Shown here: positions 1-8,937 of the stretch, piece by piece
Position numbering within the stretch: the first letter of the stretch is position 1
How the letters are laid out: each line of letters starts with the position of its first letter
Origin: Nocardioides sp. Root122
Lineage (GTDB): Bacteria; Actinomycetota; Actinomycetes; Propionibacteriales; Nocardioidaceae
NCBI RefSeq assembly: GCF_001425025.1
Contig: NZ_LMDE01000010.1
Span: 227,995-291,994, forward strand
Direction of reading: 5' to 3'
Length of the DNA stretch: 64,000 nt
Translations under genes and position numbers: made by a program
The notes under the pieces: generated by a model
Told to the model about the DNA's origin: nothing
The model's input: only the letters and a program-made list of their open reading frames with translations
The model's database searches: none

Positions 1-41
1 TCGTGGTTGGCGGCGGTGTGCATGAGCAGGTTGGCGGTCAT
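1..41 (-). CDS. 5' end of an unidentified gene leaving the window
   Basis: Thirteen codons are visible, reading MTANLLMHTAANH, and the gene continues past the left edge. The start is supported by a GAGGAG ribosome binding site six bases upstream of the ATG and by a promoter with the island's shared direct-repeat box (97-130) and a CACGAT -10 (73-78). Too little protein is present to name a family. Its control by the same box as the two MFS pumps and the ABC exporter suggests another resistance or efflux function, which is inference. Confidence 0.5.
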   Translation of the reverse strand, partial: MTANLLMHTAANH

Positions 42-72
42 GACGGTCTCCTCGGTGGTTGGTGGAGGCACC

Positions 73-130
73 ATCGTGTTCTTCGGGCAGGGCCGGTCGC
101 GCCGGGGAAATCACCGGGGAGTTCGCCGGG
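73..130 (-). promoter_or_regulatory. Promoter A with triple CCCGGCG box
   Basis: Read on the minus strand there are three half-sites, CCCGGCG, CCCGGTG and CCCGGCG, at a 12-bp period (plus-strand 124-130, 112-118, 100-106), followed by CGA (97-99). The -10 CACGAT (73-78) starts 28 bases after the start of the proximal half-site, as in promoters B to E. It would give a leader of about 25 nt for the partial gene starting at 41. Confidence 0.7.
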
Positions 131-221
131 GAGCATCCGCGGAGCGCGGGCCGGGTCCGACCCGGTCCGCGACCGTGGACCGGCACGTGGCGCCGCGAGG
201 AGGGGTGGGGACCGGTGCGTT

Positions 222-2963
222 TCAGGTGAGGTCGCCGGTGAGTGCCGCGAGCTCAGTACGTGAGGTGATGCCCAGCTTCGTGTAGACGTTCCGGAGGTGG
301 AAGTCGACCGTGCGGGGGCTGATGAAGAGCCGCGCCGCGACGTCCTTGTTGCTGAGCCCTTCTCGTACGAGGGCGGCGATCTGTGACTCTTGTGGGGTGA
401 GGTCGCTGGCGACGAGGTTGGTGCCGCGGCGGGCAGTTTCACCGGAGGCTCGCAGTTCCTGGCGTGCGCGTTCGGCCCAGCTGGCAGCGCCGAGGCTCTC
501 GAACGTGTCGAGCGCTTCACGCAGCGGGACGCGAGCCGCGGTACGGCGGCGGTGACGGCGCAGGTGCTCGCCAAGGGCGAGCTGGGTGCGGGCGCGTGCG
601 GGCAGGCGAGGAGACGTGGCGTGCCAGTCCAACGCTCTGGTGAGGTGCTCCTCGGCGTCACCGTGTCCGAGGACGGCTCTGGCGTGGTGGACGGTGGCCC
701 AGGCCCACGCCATGTCGGCTCCTTCGGCGAAGCAGCGGATCTCGTCGAGCCACTTCTCGGCGAGGTCTCGGCGCTCGGCACGTACGGCGGTCTCGATGCG
801 GTCGAGCGCGGTCAGCCAGCGGGCCACGGGCAGGTCGATCTGCTGCAGGTGGTGCAGGGCCGTGGCGGGTGTGACGTCGAGCTGACGGGCTGCGGCCCAG
901 TGAGCCAGGCCGCGCACCAGGCCGGTCGTGGCGCCGTGCGGCGGGTGTCGTTCCAGTTCGGCGTCGAGGTCGCGCAGGTGCTGGGGGGCGGCCGGGTCGC
1001 CGCGGAGCGCCGAGATGACCGCGAGCTCGGCGAGCGGGAACGCCGCGAGCTCGTCGAGTCCGAGGTTGCGGTCCAGAAGCAGAGCTTCCTGGGCGGCCTT
1101 GAAGGCCTCGCTCCACGCCCCGGTGGCGATGCGGAACACGACGCCGCGAGTCAGGGCGTGCTCGATCATGTTCACGGCGCCAGCGTCGCGCGCATGCTGG
1201 AGTTGTAGGTCGTGCAGCCGGATGGCTCGTTCGTCGTCGCCCAGGTGCATGGTGGCGATGGCGAGGTTGGCGTGAATCAGGCCCGGTGCTGTGGCCGGCA
1301 GCGGGAGGTCCCATGCGCGCCGCAACGCCGTGGCGGCGCTGGCCCAGTCGTTGTCGATGACGGCGGTGAACCCGCGGAGTAGGGCATCGGCCGCCTGCTC
1401 CTCCACGGTCGCGTCGGGCGCGGGCGCGGTGACGATGGTGGAGGGGGAAGGGGTGTCGACTGCGTGGGCGCCGAACGAGGCGAGCGCCGAGGCGAGCATC
1501 GCGAGGATGCGAGCGTGGGCCGGGTCGTGGGGCGCGGCGGTGGCCGCTGCGCGGCACACGATCCGGTATCCGTCGTGCAGGGAGCGGGTGTTCCACTCGA
1601 CCTGGCCCTGGAGCTGCAGGAGGTCGGCTCGCAGGAGCGGGTCGTCGGCGTCGACGAGCGCAGCACGGGTGAGGAGGTCGGTCTCGAGCGGGCGTCCGGC
1701 GGCGAGGTTGGCTCCGGCGGCGTTCAGCAGGCGTTGGGCGCGTTCGTGGGGGTCAAGGGTGAGCTCCGCGGCCCGGGCCCATGCTGCGGCGGCGGCTTCG
1801 TGGCCGCCACGGCGACTGGAGCGCTGTGCGGCTTCGTCGAGCGCTGCGACGACGTCGGGGTCCGGGCCATCGACGGACGCGGCCAGGTGCCAGGCCCGAC
1901 GATCCTCGTGAGCGGTTCCTGCGAAGGCGTCGGCAAGGGCCCGGTGGGTCTGACGGCGCCGAGAGCTCGTGGCGGCTCCGTAGATGGCGGAGCGTACGAG
2001 CGGGTGGCGGAGCATCAGCCCCTCGGTGCTGACGCGGAGCAGTCCTGACTCCTCGGCGGTGTCGAACGCTTCCTCGGGTGCGCCGAGGGCGGCCGCAGCT
2101 CGGGCGACGATGGCGGGGTGGCCGGAGTCGTCGGCGGCGACGACCAGCAGCACGGTCTGGGCTGCGGCATCGAGCTTGCGGTAGCGGTCCAGGAACGCGC
2201 GCTCGACCCGTTCGGTGAGCGGAAGGCGTTCGGGGAGGCGTTGGTGTCCGGTGAGCTGGTCTGGGGTGAGCGCACCGCTCAGCTCGATGAGACCGAGAGG
2301 GTTGCCGTCGGTGACTTCGAGGAGCTCTTCGAGTACATGCGCAGCGATCGGAGCGGCGGCCTGGTCGGCGATGAGCTCCCCGGCAGCGGTGGCGGCGACG
2401 CCAGTGATGGTGATGGTCGTGAGCTCCGGGGTGTCGAAGGCGCCGGCCTCGTCGTCACGGATGGCGAACATGAAGGCAACCGCTTCGCCCTCGAGTCGTC
2501 GTGCCACGAACAGCAGCGCTGCAGCGGAGGCGTCGTCGAGCCAGTGGGCGTCGTCGACGACTCCGAGTACGGGTCGGTCTCCGCCGACCTCGGAGAGCAG
2601 GTTCAATGTGGCGAGGTAGACCAGGCGTCGGTCGCCAGCACCTTCGGCTTCTTCACCGAGGGCGGCGCGCAGCGCGCGCGCCTGGGGGGCTGGGATGTCG
2701 TCGAGGCGCTCGAGCACCGGACGCAGCAGCCGGTGCAGCGCAGCGAAGGGCAAAGGAGCTTCGGACTCGACACCGCGCGTGCGGAGGACGGTCACACCCG
2801 TGCCCTCATCCGCGTCCCGGGCGGCCGTGACCGCGTCGTCGAGCAGGGCGGATTTCCCGACGCCCGGCTGGCCGCGGAGGACCAGCGCGGCTCCGTCGCC
2901 GGCTGCGGCACGTTCGATGAGCGCGCGCAATGCTGACTGCTCGGCCTCCCGTCCCCTCAGCAC
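222..2963 (-). CDS. LuxR-family ATPase regulator (LAL/MalT class)
   Basis: Large transcriptional regulator of 913 residues. An N-terminal AAA-type NTPase carries Walker A GQPGVGKSALL (about residues 31-41) and a Walker B-like segment GVVDDAHWLDD (about 138-148). A long helical TPR-like middle follows, and a C-terminal LuxR helix-turn-helix ends the protein (LTPQESQIAALVREGLSNKD through TVDFHLRNVYTKLG). LAL proteins usually sense an effector with the ATPase/TPR part and activate promoters with the HTH. The GTG start at 2963 is backed by TAAAGT six bases upstream, so the mRNA is probably leaderless. The shared box is not found at its own promoter. It is the only regulator among the pump genes of the island, so it is the best candidate to bind the five boxes; that link is inference. 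Confidence 0.9.
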   Translation of the reverse strand: MLRGREAEQSALRALIERAAAGDGAALVLRGQPGVGKSALLDDAVTAARDADEGTGVTVLRTRGVESEAPLPFAALHRLLRPVLERLDDIPAPQARALRAALGEEAEGAGDRRLVYLATLNLLSEVGGDRPVLGVVDDAHWLDDASAAALLFVARRLEGEAVAFMFAIRDDEAGAFDTPELTTITITGVAATAAGELIADQAAAPIAAHVLEELLEVTDGNPLGLIELSGALTPDQLTGHQRLPERLPLTERVERAFLDRYRKLDAAAQTVLLVVAADDSGHPAIVARAAAALGAPEEAFDTAEESGLLRVSTEGLMLRHPLVRSAIYGAATSSRRRQTHRALADAFAGTAHEDRRAWHLAASVDGPDPDVVAALDEAAQRSSRRGGHEAAAAAWARAAELTLDPHERAQRLLNAAGANLAAGRPLETDLLTRAALVDADDPLLRADLLQLQGQVEWNTRSLHDGYRIVCRAAATAAPHDPAHARILAMLASALASFGAHAVDTPSPSTIVTAPAPDATVEEQAADALLRGFTAVIDNDWASAATALRRAWDLPLPATAPGLIHANLAIATMHLGDDERAIRLHDLQLQHARDAGAVNMIEHALTRGVVFRIATGAWSEAFKAAQEALLLDRNLGLDELAAFPLAELAVISALRGDPAAPQHLRDLDAELERHPPHGATTGLVRGLAHWAAARQLDVTPATALHHLQQIDLPVARWLTALDRIETAVRAERRDLAEKWLDEIRCFAEGADMAWAWATVHHARAVLGHGDAEEHLTRALDWHATSPRLPARARTQLALGEHLRRHRRRTAARVPLREALDTFESLGAASWAERARQELRASGETARRGTNLVASDLTPQESQIAALVREGLSNKDVAARLFISPRTVDFHLRNVYTKLGITSRTELAALTGDLT

Positions 2964-3054
2964 GGCGGCACTTTACCGAGACGGCCCGGCACCGGAACAG
3001 GATTGCTGCCGCAGCTTTCCCCTGGATCGGTGAGGTTTCTTGCGGGTGTGTCGG

Positions 3055-3288
3055 TCACTGGGCCACCCGGCAGTCGAGCCGGTCCAGGACTGCCAGCACC
3101 TCGGCGCGCTCCACCGGCTCGCGAGCGGTGACGATGAGGACCCCGGCCGCCTCGTCGACGTCGCAGAAGCTGACACCGGGAAGGTCGCCCACTTGCCGCT
3201 CGACTGCTTCACAGACCCCAACGTCGGGCGGGTCTTCCAGGCGGAACATCACGGTCCCGACGAAGGCCCGCGGGGTGTTGCGCATCAT
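3055..3288 (-). CDS. Small ferredoxin-fold (HMA-like) protein
   Basis: 77 residues starting MMRNTPRAFVGTVMFRLED. The pattern of strands and helices (VGTVMFRLE, VCEAVERQVGDLPGV, GVLIVTA, RAEVLAVLDRLDC) resembles heavy-metal-associated or ACT-like ferredoxin folds, but the metal-binding CxxC is absent. The ATG overlaps the stop of the upstream fusion gene by four bases (ATGA), so it is translationally coupled and last in a three-gene operon. Earlier in-frame starts would add an arginine-rich shadow and are rejected. Role unknown; a regulatory or binding partner of the preceding enzyme is a guess. Confidence 0.6.
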   Translation of the reverse strand: MMRNTPRAFVGTVMFRLEDPPDVGVCEAVERQVGDLPGVSFCDVDEAAGVLIVTAREPVERAEVLAVLDRLDCRVAQ

Positions 3289-4670
3289 CGGGATCCCCCG
3301 GGCTGGGGGTCGGCCGTCCGGGCGTTGTGGGCGAGCGCGGTGATGATGCGCGGCCAGGCGGCAGGGGGCAGGTCGTGGCCCATGCCTTCGATGATCTCGA
3401 GTCGAGCGCCGGGGATGGCGGCGGCGGTCGCGCGCCCGCCGGAGGGGTGGCACATGGGGTCGGCGCTGCCGTGGATGACCACGGTGGGCACGTCGAGGCG
3501 CGCGAGCGCGCGAGTGCGGTCCGAAGCGGTCCGCACGGCCCGGTGCTGCCTTCGGCGGCCGTCGCGGGCGTCGGGGTCGCGTCGGAACGCCTCGACTGTC
3601 GCCCGTCGCAGTTCGTCGAGGTCCTGGGCGAGTCCGGTGGACCCGACGGCCCGGAAGATCCGGACCCGGCGTTCGACGGCTTCTTCCTCCGTACGTGGGC
3701 GGCGGGCGAGGAGGTGACGGAAGATCAGCGGTGAGGTGCGGCCCTTCCCGCGCTGGCCGGACGTCGACATCAGTGATGCGAGCGAGGCCACCCGGTCCGG
3801 GTGTCGGATCGCCATCAACTGCGCCACCATGGCGCCGAGCGAGGCTCCGACGACGTGCGCGGTCGCAACTCCGAGATGATCGAGGAGCCCCACGGCGTCG
3901 TCAGCCATGTCGTCAAGCGTGTACGTCCCGCCGGGCAGGTGGGTGGAGCGTCCCGCGTCGCGGTTGTCGAACCGGACCACGTGAAGTCCTTGATCTGCCA
4001 GCTGCCGGCAGAACGCGTCGGGCCAGTGCACCAGCTGGAAGCCCAGCCCCATGATGAGAAGCATCGTGGGTGACGCCGGGTCGCCGAAGGTCTGGTAGCA
4101 CAGCGTCACGTCACCGACGTCGGCGAAGCGTTCCGGGCTCGGACTGTTGGGAAGGTCACGGGTCCATGCCAGCGCGGTGGTCGGCTGCTCACCGGCCAGG
4201 TAGGGCGTGGCTGTCTCGCCCGGTCGGTAGCCCATCGTGGTCCAGAACGGGTCGGCGAACGGGGCGTTGGTGGCGACGATGGTGGCCCGCAGACGTTGGA
4301 TCTCGGGCCAGCGGGCGACCCAGTCGAGCAGCAGGTCGTGGGTGCGTCGGCCGATACCGCGCCGTTGGTGGTCGGGATGGGTCTGGAGGAGTCCGATGTG
4401 TGCCGTGTGCGCGTCGGGCCACCCGCGCAGCACGTCGATGACAGCGACCAGGTCACCGGTGTCGTCGTACGCCCCGAGCACCACCTTGTGCTCAGCCGGC
4501 AGACCGGGTGGCCGCTCCTCGAGCAGGTCGACCGCCGCGTGCGGGCTTGCCGGGGCCCCGGTGACGCGGCGTGCGTAGTCCGCGTCAGCCTCGAGCAGCG
4601 CCTGGATGGTGTGGGTGTCGCGTTGGCTGAGCTCGCGCAGAAGTAGCCGGGGTGCGTCGGTGGCAGTCAT
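3285..4670 (-). CDS. GNAT acetyltransferase fused to alpha/beta-hydrolase
   Basis: 461 residues holding two enzymes. Residues 1 to about 165 are a GNAT N-acetyltransferase with the acetyl-CoA motif HQRRGIGRRTHDLLLDW. Residues from about 175 on are an alpha/beta-hydrolase with oxyanion segment LLIMGLGFQLVHW, nucleophile elbow GASLGA, an acid at HGSADPM and catalytic histidine in GMGHDLPP. The family resembles TAP/epoxide-hydrolase-like esterases. The ATG at 4670 overlaps the stop of the upstream GNAT gene (ATGA). Transfer of acetyl groups and ester or lactone cleavage in one chain suggests small-molecule (antibiotic) inactivation. The substrate cannot be read from sequence. The junction is in frame with no stop or frameshift. 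Confidence 0.85.
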   Translation of the reverse strand: MTATDAPRLLLRELSQRDTHTIQALLEADADYARRVTGAPASPHAAVDLLEERPPGLPAEHKVVLGAYDDTGDLVAVIDVLRGWPDAHTAHIGLLQTHPDHQRRGIGRRTHDLLLDWVARWPEIQRLRATIVATNAPFADPFWTTMGYRPGETATPYLAGEQPTTALAWTRDLPNSPSPERFADVGDVTLCYQTFGDPASPTMLLIMGLGFQLVHWPDAFCRQLADQGLHVVRFDNRDAGRSTHLPGGTYTLDDMADDAVGLLDHLGVATAHVVGASLGAMVAQLMAIRHPDRVASLASLMSTSGQRGKGRTSPLIFRHLLARRPRTEEEAVERRVRIFRAVGSTGLAQDLDELRRATVEAFRRDPDARDGRRRQHRAVRTASDRTRALARLDVPTVVIHGSADPMCHPSGGRATAAAIPGARLEIIEGMGHDLPPAAWPRIITALAHNARTADPQPGGSR

Positions 4671-5164
4671 GCCTGGCCCTGCAGGTAGCGGGTGTAGGCG
4701 TCGGGTCGCCAGGCGGCGACGACCTTGGTGCGGAGCGTGGCTCCCAGTCGCTGGTAGAAGCGCTGGCCGGCGTCGTTGTCCTGGTTGACGCCCCATGTGA
4801 TGAGGGACTGCTCGGGGCTGACGTGCTGGGCCAGGGCGGCCATGAGCTGCCCGCCGATGCCGCGGTCGCGGACCTGGGGGCGGACGTAGAGGTCGTCCAT
4901 GGCAAAGATGTCACGGCCCTGCCACAGGTTGAGCTGACGGGTGCCGCTGACGTACCCGACGGGCTGTCCGGCGGTGACGGCGAGGAGGACCACCACGGAC
5001 GGGTCGGCGAGCATGCGGCGCCAGTCCTCGACGGTGGCGTGGACGGCGTCGGCGGAGTTCTCGTGCGTGGCGAGCTCGATGAGCAGAGTGCGGACGTCGT
5101 CGGCGTCCTTCTCGCTGGCGCGGCGGATGGTGACGGTGCTGTAGGCGTTCAGCTGGTCGGTCAT
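4667..5164 (-). CDS. GNAT family N-acetyltransferase
   Basis: 165-residue single-domain acetyltransferase. The acetyl-CoA loop is VRDRGIGGQLMAALAQ (about residues 97-112), with the typical beta4 segment AMDDLYVRP before it and the C-terminal NDAGQRFYQRLGA motif after it. AGGAGG lies five bases before the ATG. It is first of three coupled genes (GNAT, GNAT-hydrolase, HMA-like) transcribed from promoter B about 105 nt upstream. Its GNAT half-sibling in the next gene has a different sequence, so the pair is not a simple recent duplication. Substrate unknown; amine or aminoglycoside-like drugs are possible given the context. Confidence 0.85.
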   Translation of the reverse strand: MTDQLNAYSTVTIRRASEKDADDVRTLLIELATHENSADAVHATVEDWRRMLADPSVVVLLAVTAGQPVGYVSGTRQLNLWQGRDIFAMDDLYVRPQVRDRGIGGQLMAALAQHVSPEQSLITWGVNQDNDAGQRFYQRLGATLRTKVVAAWRPDAYTRYLQGQA

Positions 5165-5241
5165 GGGGTCCTCCTGGGTGGGTCTCGGTCGGAGCCGCCT
5201 CTCTCGGGTCCCCGACTGTTATCGGGCCTGTGATCGGTGGT

Positions 5242-5295
5242 GGCTCTGGGTGTTGCGGCTCTCTGGGTGGTGTCGACTCTGGGTCTTGCGACTCT
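5242..5295. repeat. Two imperfect 21-bp direct repeats in a 5' leader
   Basis: Copies at 5242-5262 and 5275-5295 agree at 18 of 21 positions, with a 33-bp period. The second copy contains the -10 of promoter B (CAGAGT, 5276-5281, minus strand). The first copy lies downstream, inside the predicted leader of the GNAT operon, and keeps CAGAGCC at the matching place. It may be a duplicated core promoter without its box. Confidence 0.5.
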
Positions 5296-5322
5296 GTTGT
5301 CGCGCCGGGAAGAACGCCGGGT
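5276..5322 (-). promoter_or_regulatory. Promoter B: CCCGGCG direct-repeat box
   Basis: Minus-strand half-sites CCCGGCG at 5315-5321 and 5303-5309 (period 12) are followed by CGA (5300-5302). The -10 CAGAGT (5276-5281) begins 28 bases after the start of the proximal half-site. It serves the GNAT, GNAT-hydrolase, HMA-like operon. The box overlaps the distal arm of the ABC operon terminator, so the two transcription units abut. Confidence 0.7.
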
Positions 5323-5362
5323 TCTGCACCCGAGGGGGCGTGGGGTTGGTGCAGAACCCGGC
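5316..5362 (-). terminator. Perfect 15-bp stem after the ABC exporter operon
   Basis: Arms GCCGGGTTCTGCACC (5316-5330) and its exact complement (5348-5362) enclose a 17-nt loop. It lies 34 bases past the permease stop. There is no long U-tract, which is common for high-GC actinobacterial terminators. Confidence 0.65.
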
Positions 5363-5395
5363 TGCATTGGGGGCTTGCGGTGTGAGCGGCGCTGG

Positions 5396-7927
5396 TCACT
5401 CGCGGATGGCGGTGAGCACCTCCAGCCGAGCGGCGCGGCGGGCGGGCGCGAGTCCGCCGACGACTCCGACCACGAGGCCCACGGCAGCCACGAGCGCGAG
5501 TCCGGTGGTGGGGACCCGCAGGTGCAGGTCGCCTCCCTGAGCGATGGCGCGTACGAACAAGGCGCTGGTTGCGACGCCGATCGTGGTTCCGACGAGCAGG
5601 CCGGCGACGGCGATGAGCAGGGACTCGGTGCGGATCATGGTGCGCAACTGACGCCGTGTCATCCCGACGGCTCGGAGCAGGCCGAGCTCGCGGGTGCGTT
5701 CGATGATGGACAGTGCCAGCGTGTTGGTGATGCCGAGCATGGCGATGAGCACGGTCAGCATCAGCACGGCGGTGATCATGGTGAGAATGCCGTCCAGGGA
5801 TGCGGTGCGGGCTTCGGCTGCGCTGGCCTGGTCTCGTACCTCGACCGTCGGCATGCCCTCGAGGGCGTCCTCAAGCGCGACCTGGGCATCGTGGACGCTG
5901 GTTCCGGAGCTGGGGCGCACCAGGAGGGTGGCGTCGACACGCTCGGTGAACCAGTCGCGGTAGCTGGCGAGCGAGACCAGGTAGTCGGTGCTCAACGCTC
6001 TCGCGTCGTCGTCGTCGATGAGTCCGACGACGGGCACCTTGAGCGTGCCCGTGCGGGCGAACGTCATGGCGAGGGTGTCGCCCACGTTGAGGCCGCGCTC
6101 GGCTGCCTGGCGTTCAGTGATGACCACCCCGTCGCGCAGGTCGGTCAGGTTGCCTTCGACCATGTCGACGTCGGTCACGTCGTCGATCGTCGTCGGGTCG
6201 AACGCGGTGAGGGCGCGGGTGGCACCGGAGTCCTTCCAGTGACCGAACCGCAGGGGCGAGACCGTGCCGACCTCGTCCAGGTCCTCGACCTTCTTCAGGG
6301 TCGTGGGTTCGAGGCCGCCGAGCATCTCACCGCGTGCGCTCTCCACCACGAGCTCGGCGGTGATGGCCTCGTCGAACCCGGACTGCAGAGCCGCGCGGAC
6401 CGAGGCACCGACGACGGAGACGAAGACCACCAGTGCGAGGCTGAGCGCCAGCGCCATCACGGTCGCTCCGGTGCGCCGCGGCGCCCGGCGGGCGGCCTCT
6501 CGAGCCAGACCCGCAGGCACGCTCCGGCCGGTGAGGGCGATCATTCCGCGGCCGATCAGGTTCACCACGGCGGGTGCGACCATCGGGGCGAGGGCGACCA
6601 TCCCGGCCACCAGCGCGGCGGTGCCGGCGCCGAGTGCCGGCATCGACTCGGTGGCGCCGCCGACGCTGAGCGCGGCGACTCCCGCGGCCGTGAACGCGAC
6701 GCCGACACCGGAGCGGAGACGACCCCGACCGCCGGTTGTGCCGAGAGCGCCTTCGCGCATGGCCATCACCGGGGAGATGCGGGCCGCGCGACGCGCGGCA
6801 CCGAAGGCGGCGATGAGTGTGACGCCGATCCCGACGGCCAGCGCCACGATCAGCGTGCGAGCCGACAGGACCGTCGGGCCGTCCGGGACGGTGGCGCCGG
6901 CGGCGTCCAACAGGGAGCGGAGCCCGGTGGCTGCGAGGAGTCCGGTGCCGGTGCCGGCGATGGCGCCGGCGATGCCGAGGACGGTCGCCTCGCCAAGGAT
7001 GGAGGTCATGACCTGGCGGCCGGTGGCTCCGGCTGCGCGCATGACAGCGAGCTCGCGGGTGCGCTGGGTGACCAGCACGGAGAAGGTGTTGGCGATGAGG
7101 AACGCACCGATCACCAGCGCCGCTCCGGCGAGCGCGAGCAGTGCGCCGGTGATGAAGCCGAGCTGGGACTTGGCGGCTGCCGCGCTCGCGGCGGCCGTGT
7201 CCTGGCTGGCGGCCACGTCGACGTCGGCGCCGAGGTCGGCGCGGAGGTCCTCGGCGACGCTCGAGGTGGCGGTCCCGTCGGCTGCGATGACGTCGATCTG
7301 GGAGATGCCGTCGCCGAGTCGCAGGAGCCGCTGGGCGGTGCGCAGGCTGGTGAGGGCGACGGTGGTGTCGGGCAGGCCATCGGACTCGCCGAAGCCGACG
7401 AGTCCGACGACCCGGAGGTCGGCCTCACGGTCAGCCTGGACGCGCACCGTGTCGCCGAGGGTGATGTCGTGTGCGGTTGCGGTGGCGGCGTCGATGACGA
7501 CCTGGTCCGCGCCGCCGGGTGCGTGACCCTCGCGGAGGGTGAACCCGTCGACGCCGGTCCACGAGCTCAGCATGGAGGGGCCCGCGGGCACGATCGCCTT
7601 GTCGTCGCTGATGAGGAGTCCGGTTCCCTTGACGACAGGGATGGCCTGATCGATGCCGGGCAGGGTGGCGGTGCGGGCTGCGAGCTGGGGGTCGAGGGGG
7701 TCGCGTTCGACCTCGACACCCATGGCGGCGTCGAAGGCGACGGCGTCGCGGATGACGATGTCGACCTCGGTGCTGGCGTCACGGAACTGGTCGTCGAACA
7801 CCTTGCGGGAGGTGTCGGTGAGCACGAGGGTGCCGACGACGAACGTGACGCCGAGAGTGATGGCGGCGAAGGTGAGCAGCAGCCGGCCGCGGTGGGCCAT
7901 GGTCTGCTTGAGGACGAGGCGGAGCAT
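5396..7927 (-). CDS. FtsX/MacB-type ABC transporter permease
   Basis: 843-residue permease with two FtsX core domains. An N-terminal membrane anchor ([20 protein letters not shown]) precedes an extracytoplasmic MacB-like periplasmic core domain. The first three-helix FtsX block is near residues 250-370, middle helices lie near 400-510, a second extracytoplasmic part follows, and the C-terminal FtsX block includes [20 protein letters not shown]. The length fits actinobacterial duplicated FtsX permeases. The start lies three bases after the ATPase stop, with AGGAGG inside the end of that gene, so the two are coupled. It likely exports an antibiotic, lipid or peptide; the substrate is not readable. 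Confidence 0.9.
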   Translation of the reverse strand: MLRLVLKQTMAHRGRLLLTFAAITLGVTFVVGTLVLTDTSRKVFDDQFRDASTEVDIVIRDAVAFDAAMGVEVERDPLDPQLAARTATLPGIDQAIPVVKGTGLLISDDKAIVPAGPSMLSSWTGVDGFTLREGHAPGGADQVVIDAATATAHDITLGDTVRVQADREADLRVVGLVGFGESDGLPDTTVALTSLRTAQRLLRLGDGISQIDVIAADGTATSSVAEDLRADLGADVDVAASQDTAAASAAAAKSQLGFITGALLALAGAALVIGAFLIANTFSVLVTQRTRELAVMRAAGATGRQVMTSILGEATVLGIAGAIAGTGTGLLAATGLRSLLDAAGATVPDGPTVLSARTLIVALAVGIGVTLIAAFGAARRAARISPVMAMREGALGTTGGRGRLRSGVGVAFTAAGVAALSVGGATESMPALGAGTAALVAGMVALAPMVAPAVVNLIGRGMIALTGRSVPAGLAREAARRAPRRTGATVMALALSLALVVFVSVVGASVRAALQSGFDEAITAELVVESARGEMLGGLEPTTLKKVEDLDEVGTVSPLRFGHWKDSGATRALTAFDPTTIDDVTDVDMVEGNLTDLRDGVVITERQAAERGLNVGDTLAMTFARTGTLKVPVVGLIDDDDARALSTDYLVSLASYRDWFTERVDATLLVRPSSGTSVHDAQVALEDALEGMPTVEVRDQASAAEARTASLDGILTMITAVLMLTVLIAMLGITNTLALSIIERTRELGLLRAVGMTRRQLRTMIRTESLLIAVAGLLVGTTIGVATSALFVRAIAQGGDLHLRVPTTGLALVAAVGLVVGVVGGLAPARRAARLEVLTAIRE

Positions 7928-7930
7928 GGG

Positions 7931-8776
7931 TCAGCCCTCCTGGAGGGTGTCGGTGCTGGAAGCAGCGGTGTGGGGGCGGTCGTCCGCCTCGGTGTCGAGC
8001 TGGAGCATCCGGTCGGCGATGGCCGAGGCGGTGGGGTCGGCGATCTCCTCGATGACGCGGCCGTCGGTGAGGAGCACGACCCGGTCGGCGTGCGCGGCTG
8101 CCAGCGGGTCGTGGGTGACCATGACGATGGTCTGGCCGAGGTCGTCGCACGCGTCGCGAAGGAAGCGCAGCAATGCCTGGCCGTGTCGGGTGTCGAGGTT
8201 GCCGGTCGGCTCGTCGGCGAACACGATCTCCGGGCGGGTGACCAGGGCCCGGGCGACCGCGACTCGCTGCTGCTGTCCACCGGACAGCTCGGAGGGGCGG
8301 TGCTGCAGGCGCTGACCCAAGCCGAGGGTGTCGACCAGTCGAGCCATCCATTCGGGGTCCGGGCGACGTCCCGCGAGGTCGAGCGGGAGGGTGATGTTCT
8401 CCTGCGCGGTCAGCGCGGGAAGCAGGTTGAAGCTCTGGAAGACGAACCCGAAGCGGTCGCGGCGCAGCAACGTGCGCTGCCGCTCGCCGAGGTCGGTGAG
8501 GTCGGTGTCTCCGATGAGTACCTGGCCGGCGTCGAGGACGTCGAGGCCGGCGAGGGCGTGCATCAGGGTCGACTTGCCGGAGCCGGACGGGCCCATGATG
8601 GCGGTGAAGGTTCCGGTGTGGATGTCGAGGTCGGCTCCGTCGAGGGCCTGCACGGCCGCAGGCCCGGTGCCGTAGGACTTGACGAGGCCGCGTGCGCGCA
8701 CCGCAACGGGCTTGGTCGGAGCCGCAACAGCGTGGGTGTCGGCGGTGCCGGGGGTGTCGTTGAGCAGGTTCGTCAT
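7931..8776 (-). CDS. ABC transporter ATP-binding protein (MacB/LolD type)
   Basis: 281 residues. Walker [11 protein letters not shown]-loop [14 protein letters not shown], signature LSGGQQQR, Walker [13 protein letters not shown] and switch VTHD are all intact, so it should hydrolyse ATP. It powers the FtsX permease encoded next. The start at 8776 ([10 protein letters not shown]) has AAGGAG six bases upstream; longer in-frame extensions lack a ribosome binding site. Promoter C lies about 80 nt upstream of the start codon. Confidence 0.93.
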   Translation of the reverse strand: MTNLLNDTPGTADTHAVAAPTKPVAVRARGLVKSYGTGPAAVQALDGADLDIHTGTFTAIMGPSGSGKSTLMHALAGLDVLDAGQVLIGDTDLTDLGERQRTLLRRDRFGFVFQSFNLLPALTAQENITLPLDLAGRRPDPEWMARLVDTLGLGQRLQHRPSELSGGQQQRVAVARALVTRPEIVFADEPTGNLDTRHGQALLRFLRDACDDLGQTIVMVTHDPLAAAHADRVVLLTDGRVIEEIADPTASAIADRMLQLDTEADDRPHTAASSTDTLQEG

Positions 8777-8861
8777 GGTGGCTCCTTGGTCGAGTGGCCG
8801 TGCGCCGGCCGGGTGGTGGTCGCGTGGTGGTCGGGGGAGGGCTTCGTGGGTTCGGGGTTTG

Positions 8862-8907
8862 AGCCTCGGTCTCCCCGGCGCTTGGTCGCGCCGGGAAACC
8901 GCTGGGT
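8862..8907 (-). promoter_or_regulatory. Promoter C: CCCGGCG direct-repeat box
   Basis: Minus-strand half-sites CCCAGCG (8900-8906) and CCCGGCG (8889-8895), period 11, are followed by CGA (8886-8888). The -10 GAGGCT (8862-8867) begins 28 bases after the start of the proximal half-site. It serves the ABC exporter operon. It is the only copy with an 11-bp period and a mismatched distal half-site, so it may be the weakest. Confidence 0.65.
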
Positions 8908-8912
8908 CCATG

Positions 8913-8931
8913 GACCGGCGAGGGGCCGGTC
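8913..8931 (-). terminator. GC-rich hairpin after MFS pump 1
   Basis: Arms GACCGGC and GCCGGTC with a five-base loop, starting seven bases after the stop of the MFS gene at 8938. A short stem, plausible as its terminator. Confidence 0.45.
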
Positions 8932-8937
8932 GAGGGG

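Noticed and set aside
8905..8916. GGTCCATGGACC palindrome as a shared operator with the GGTCC/GGACC dyad near 165-185
   Set aside because: Not found at promoters B, D or E and poorly aligned with the -10 sites; probably chance in GC-rich DNA.
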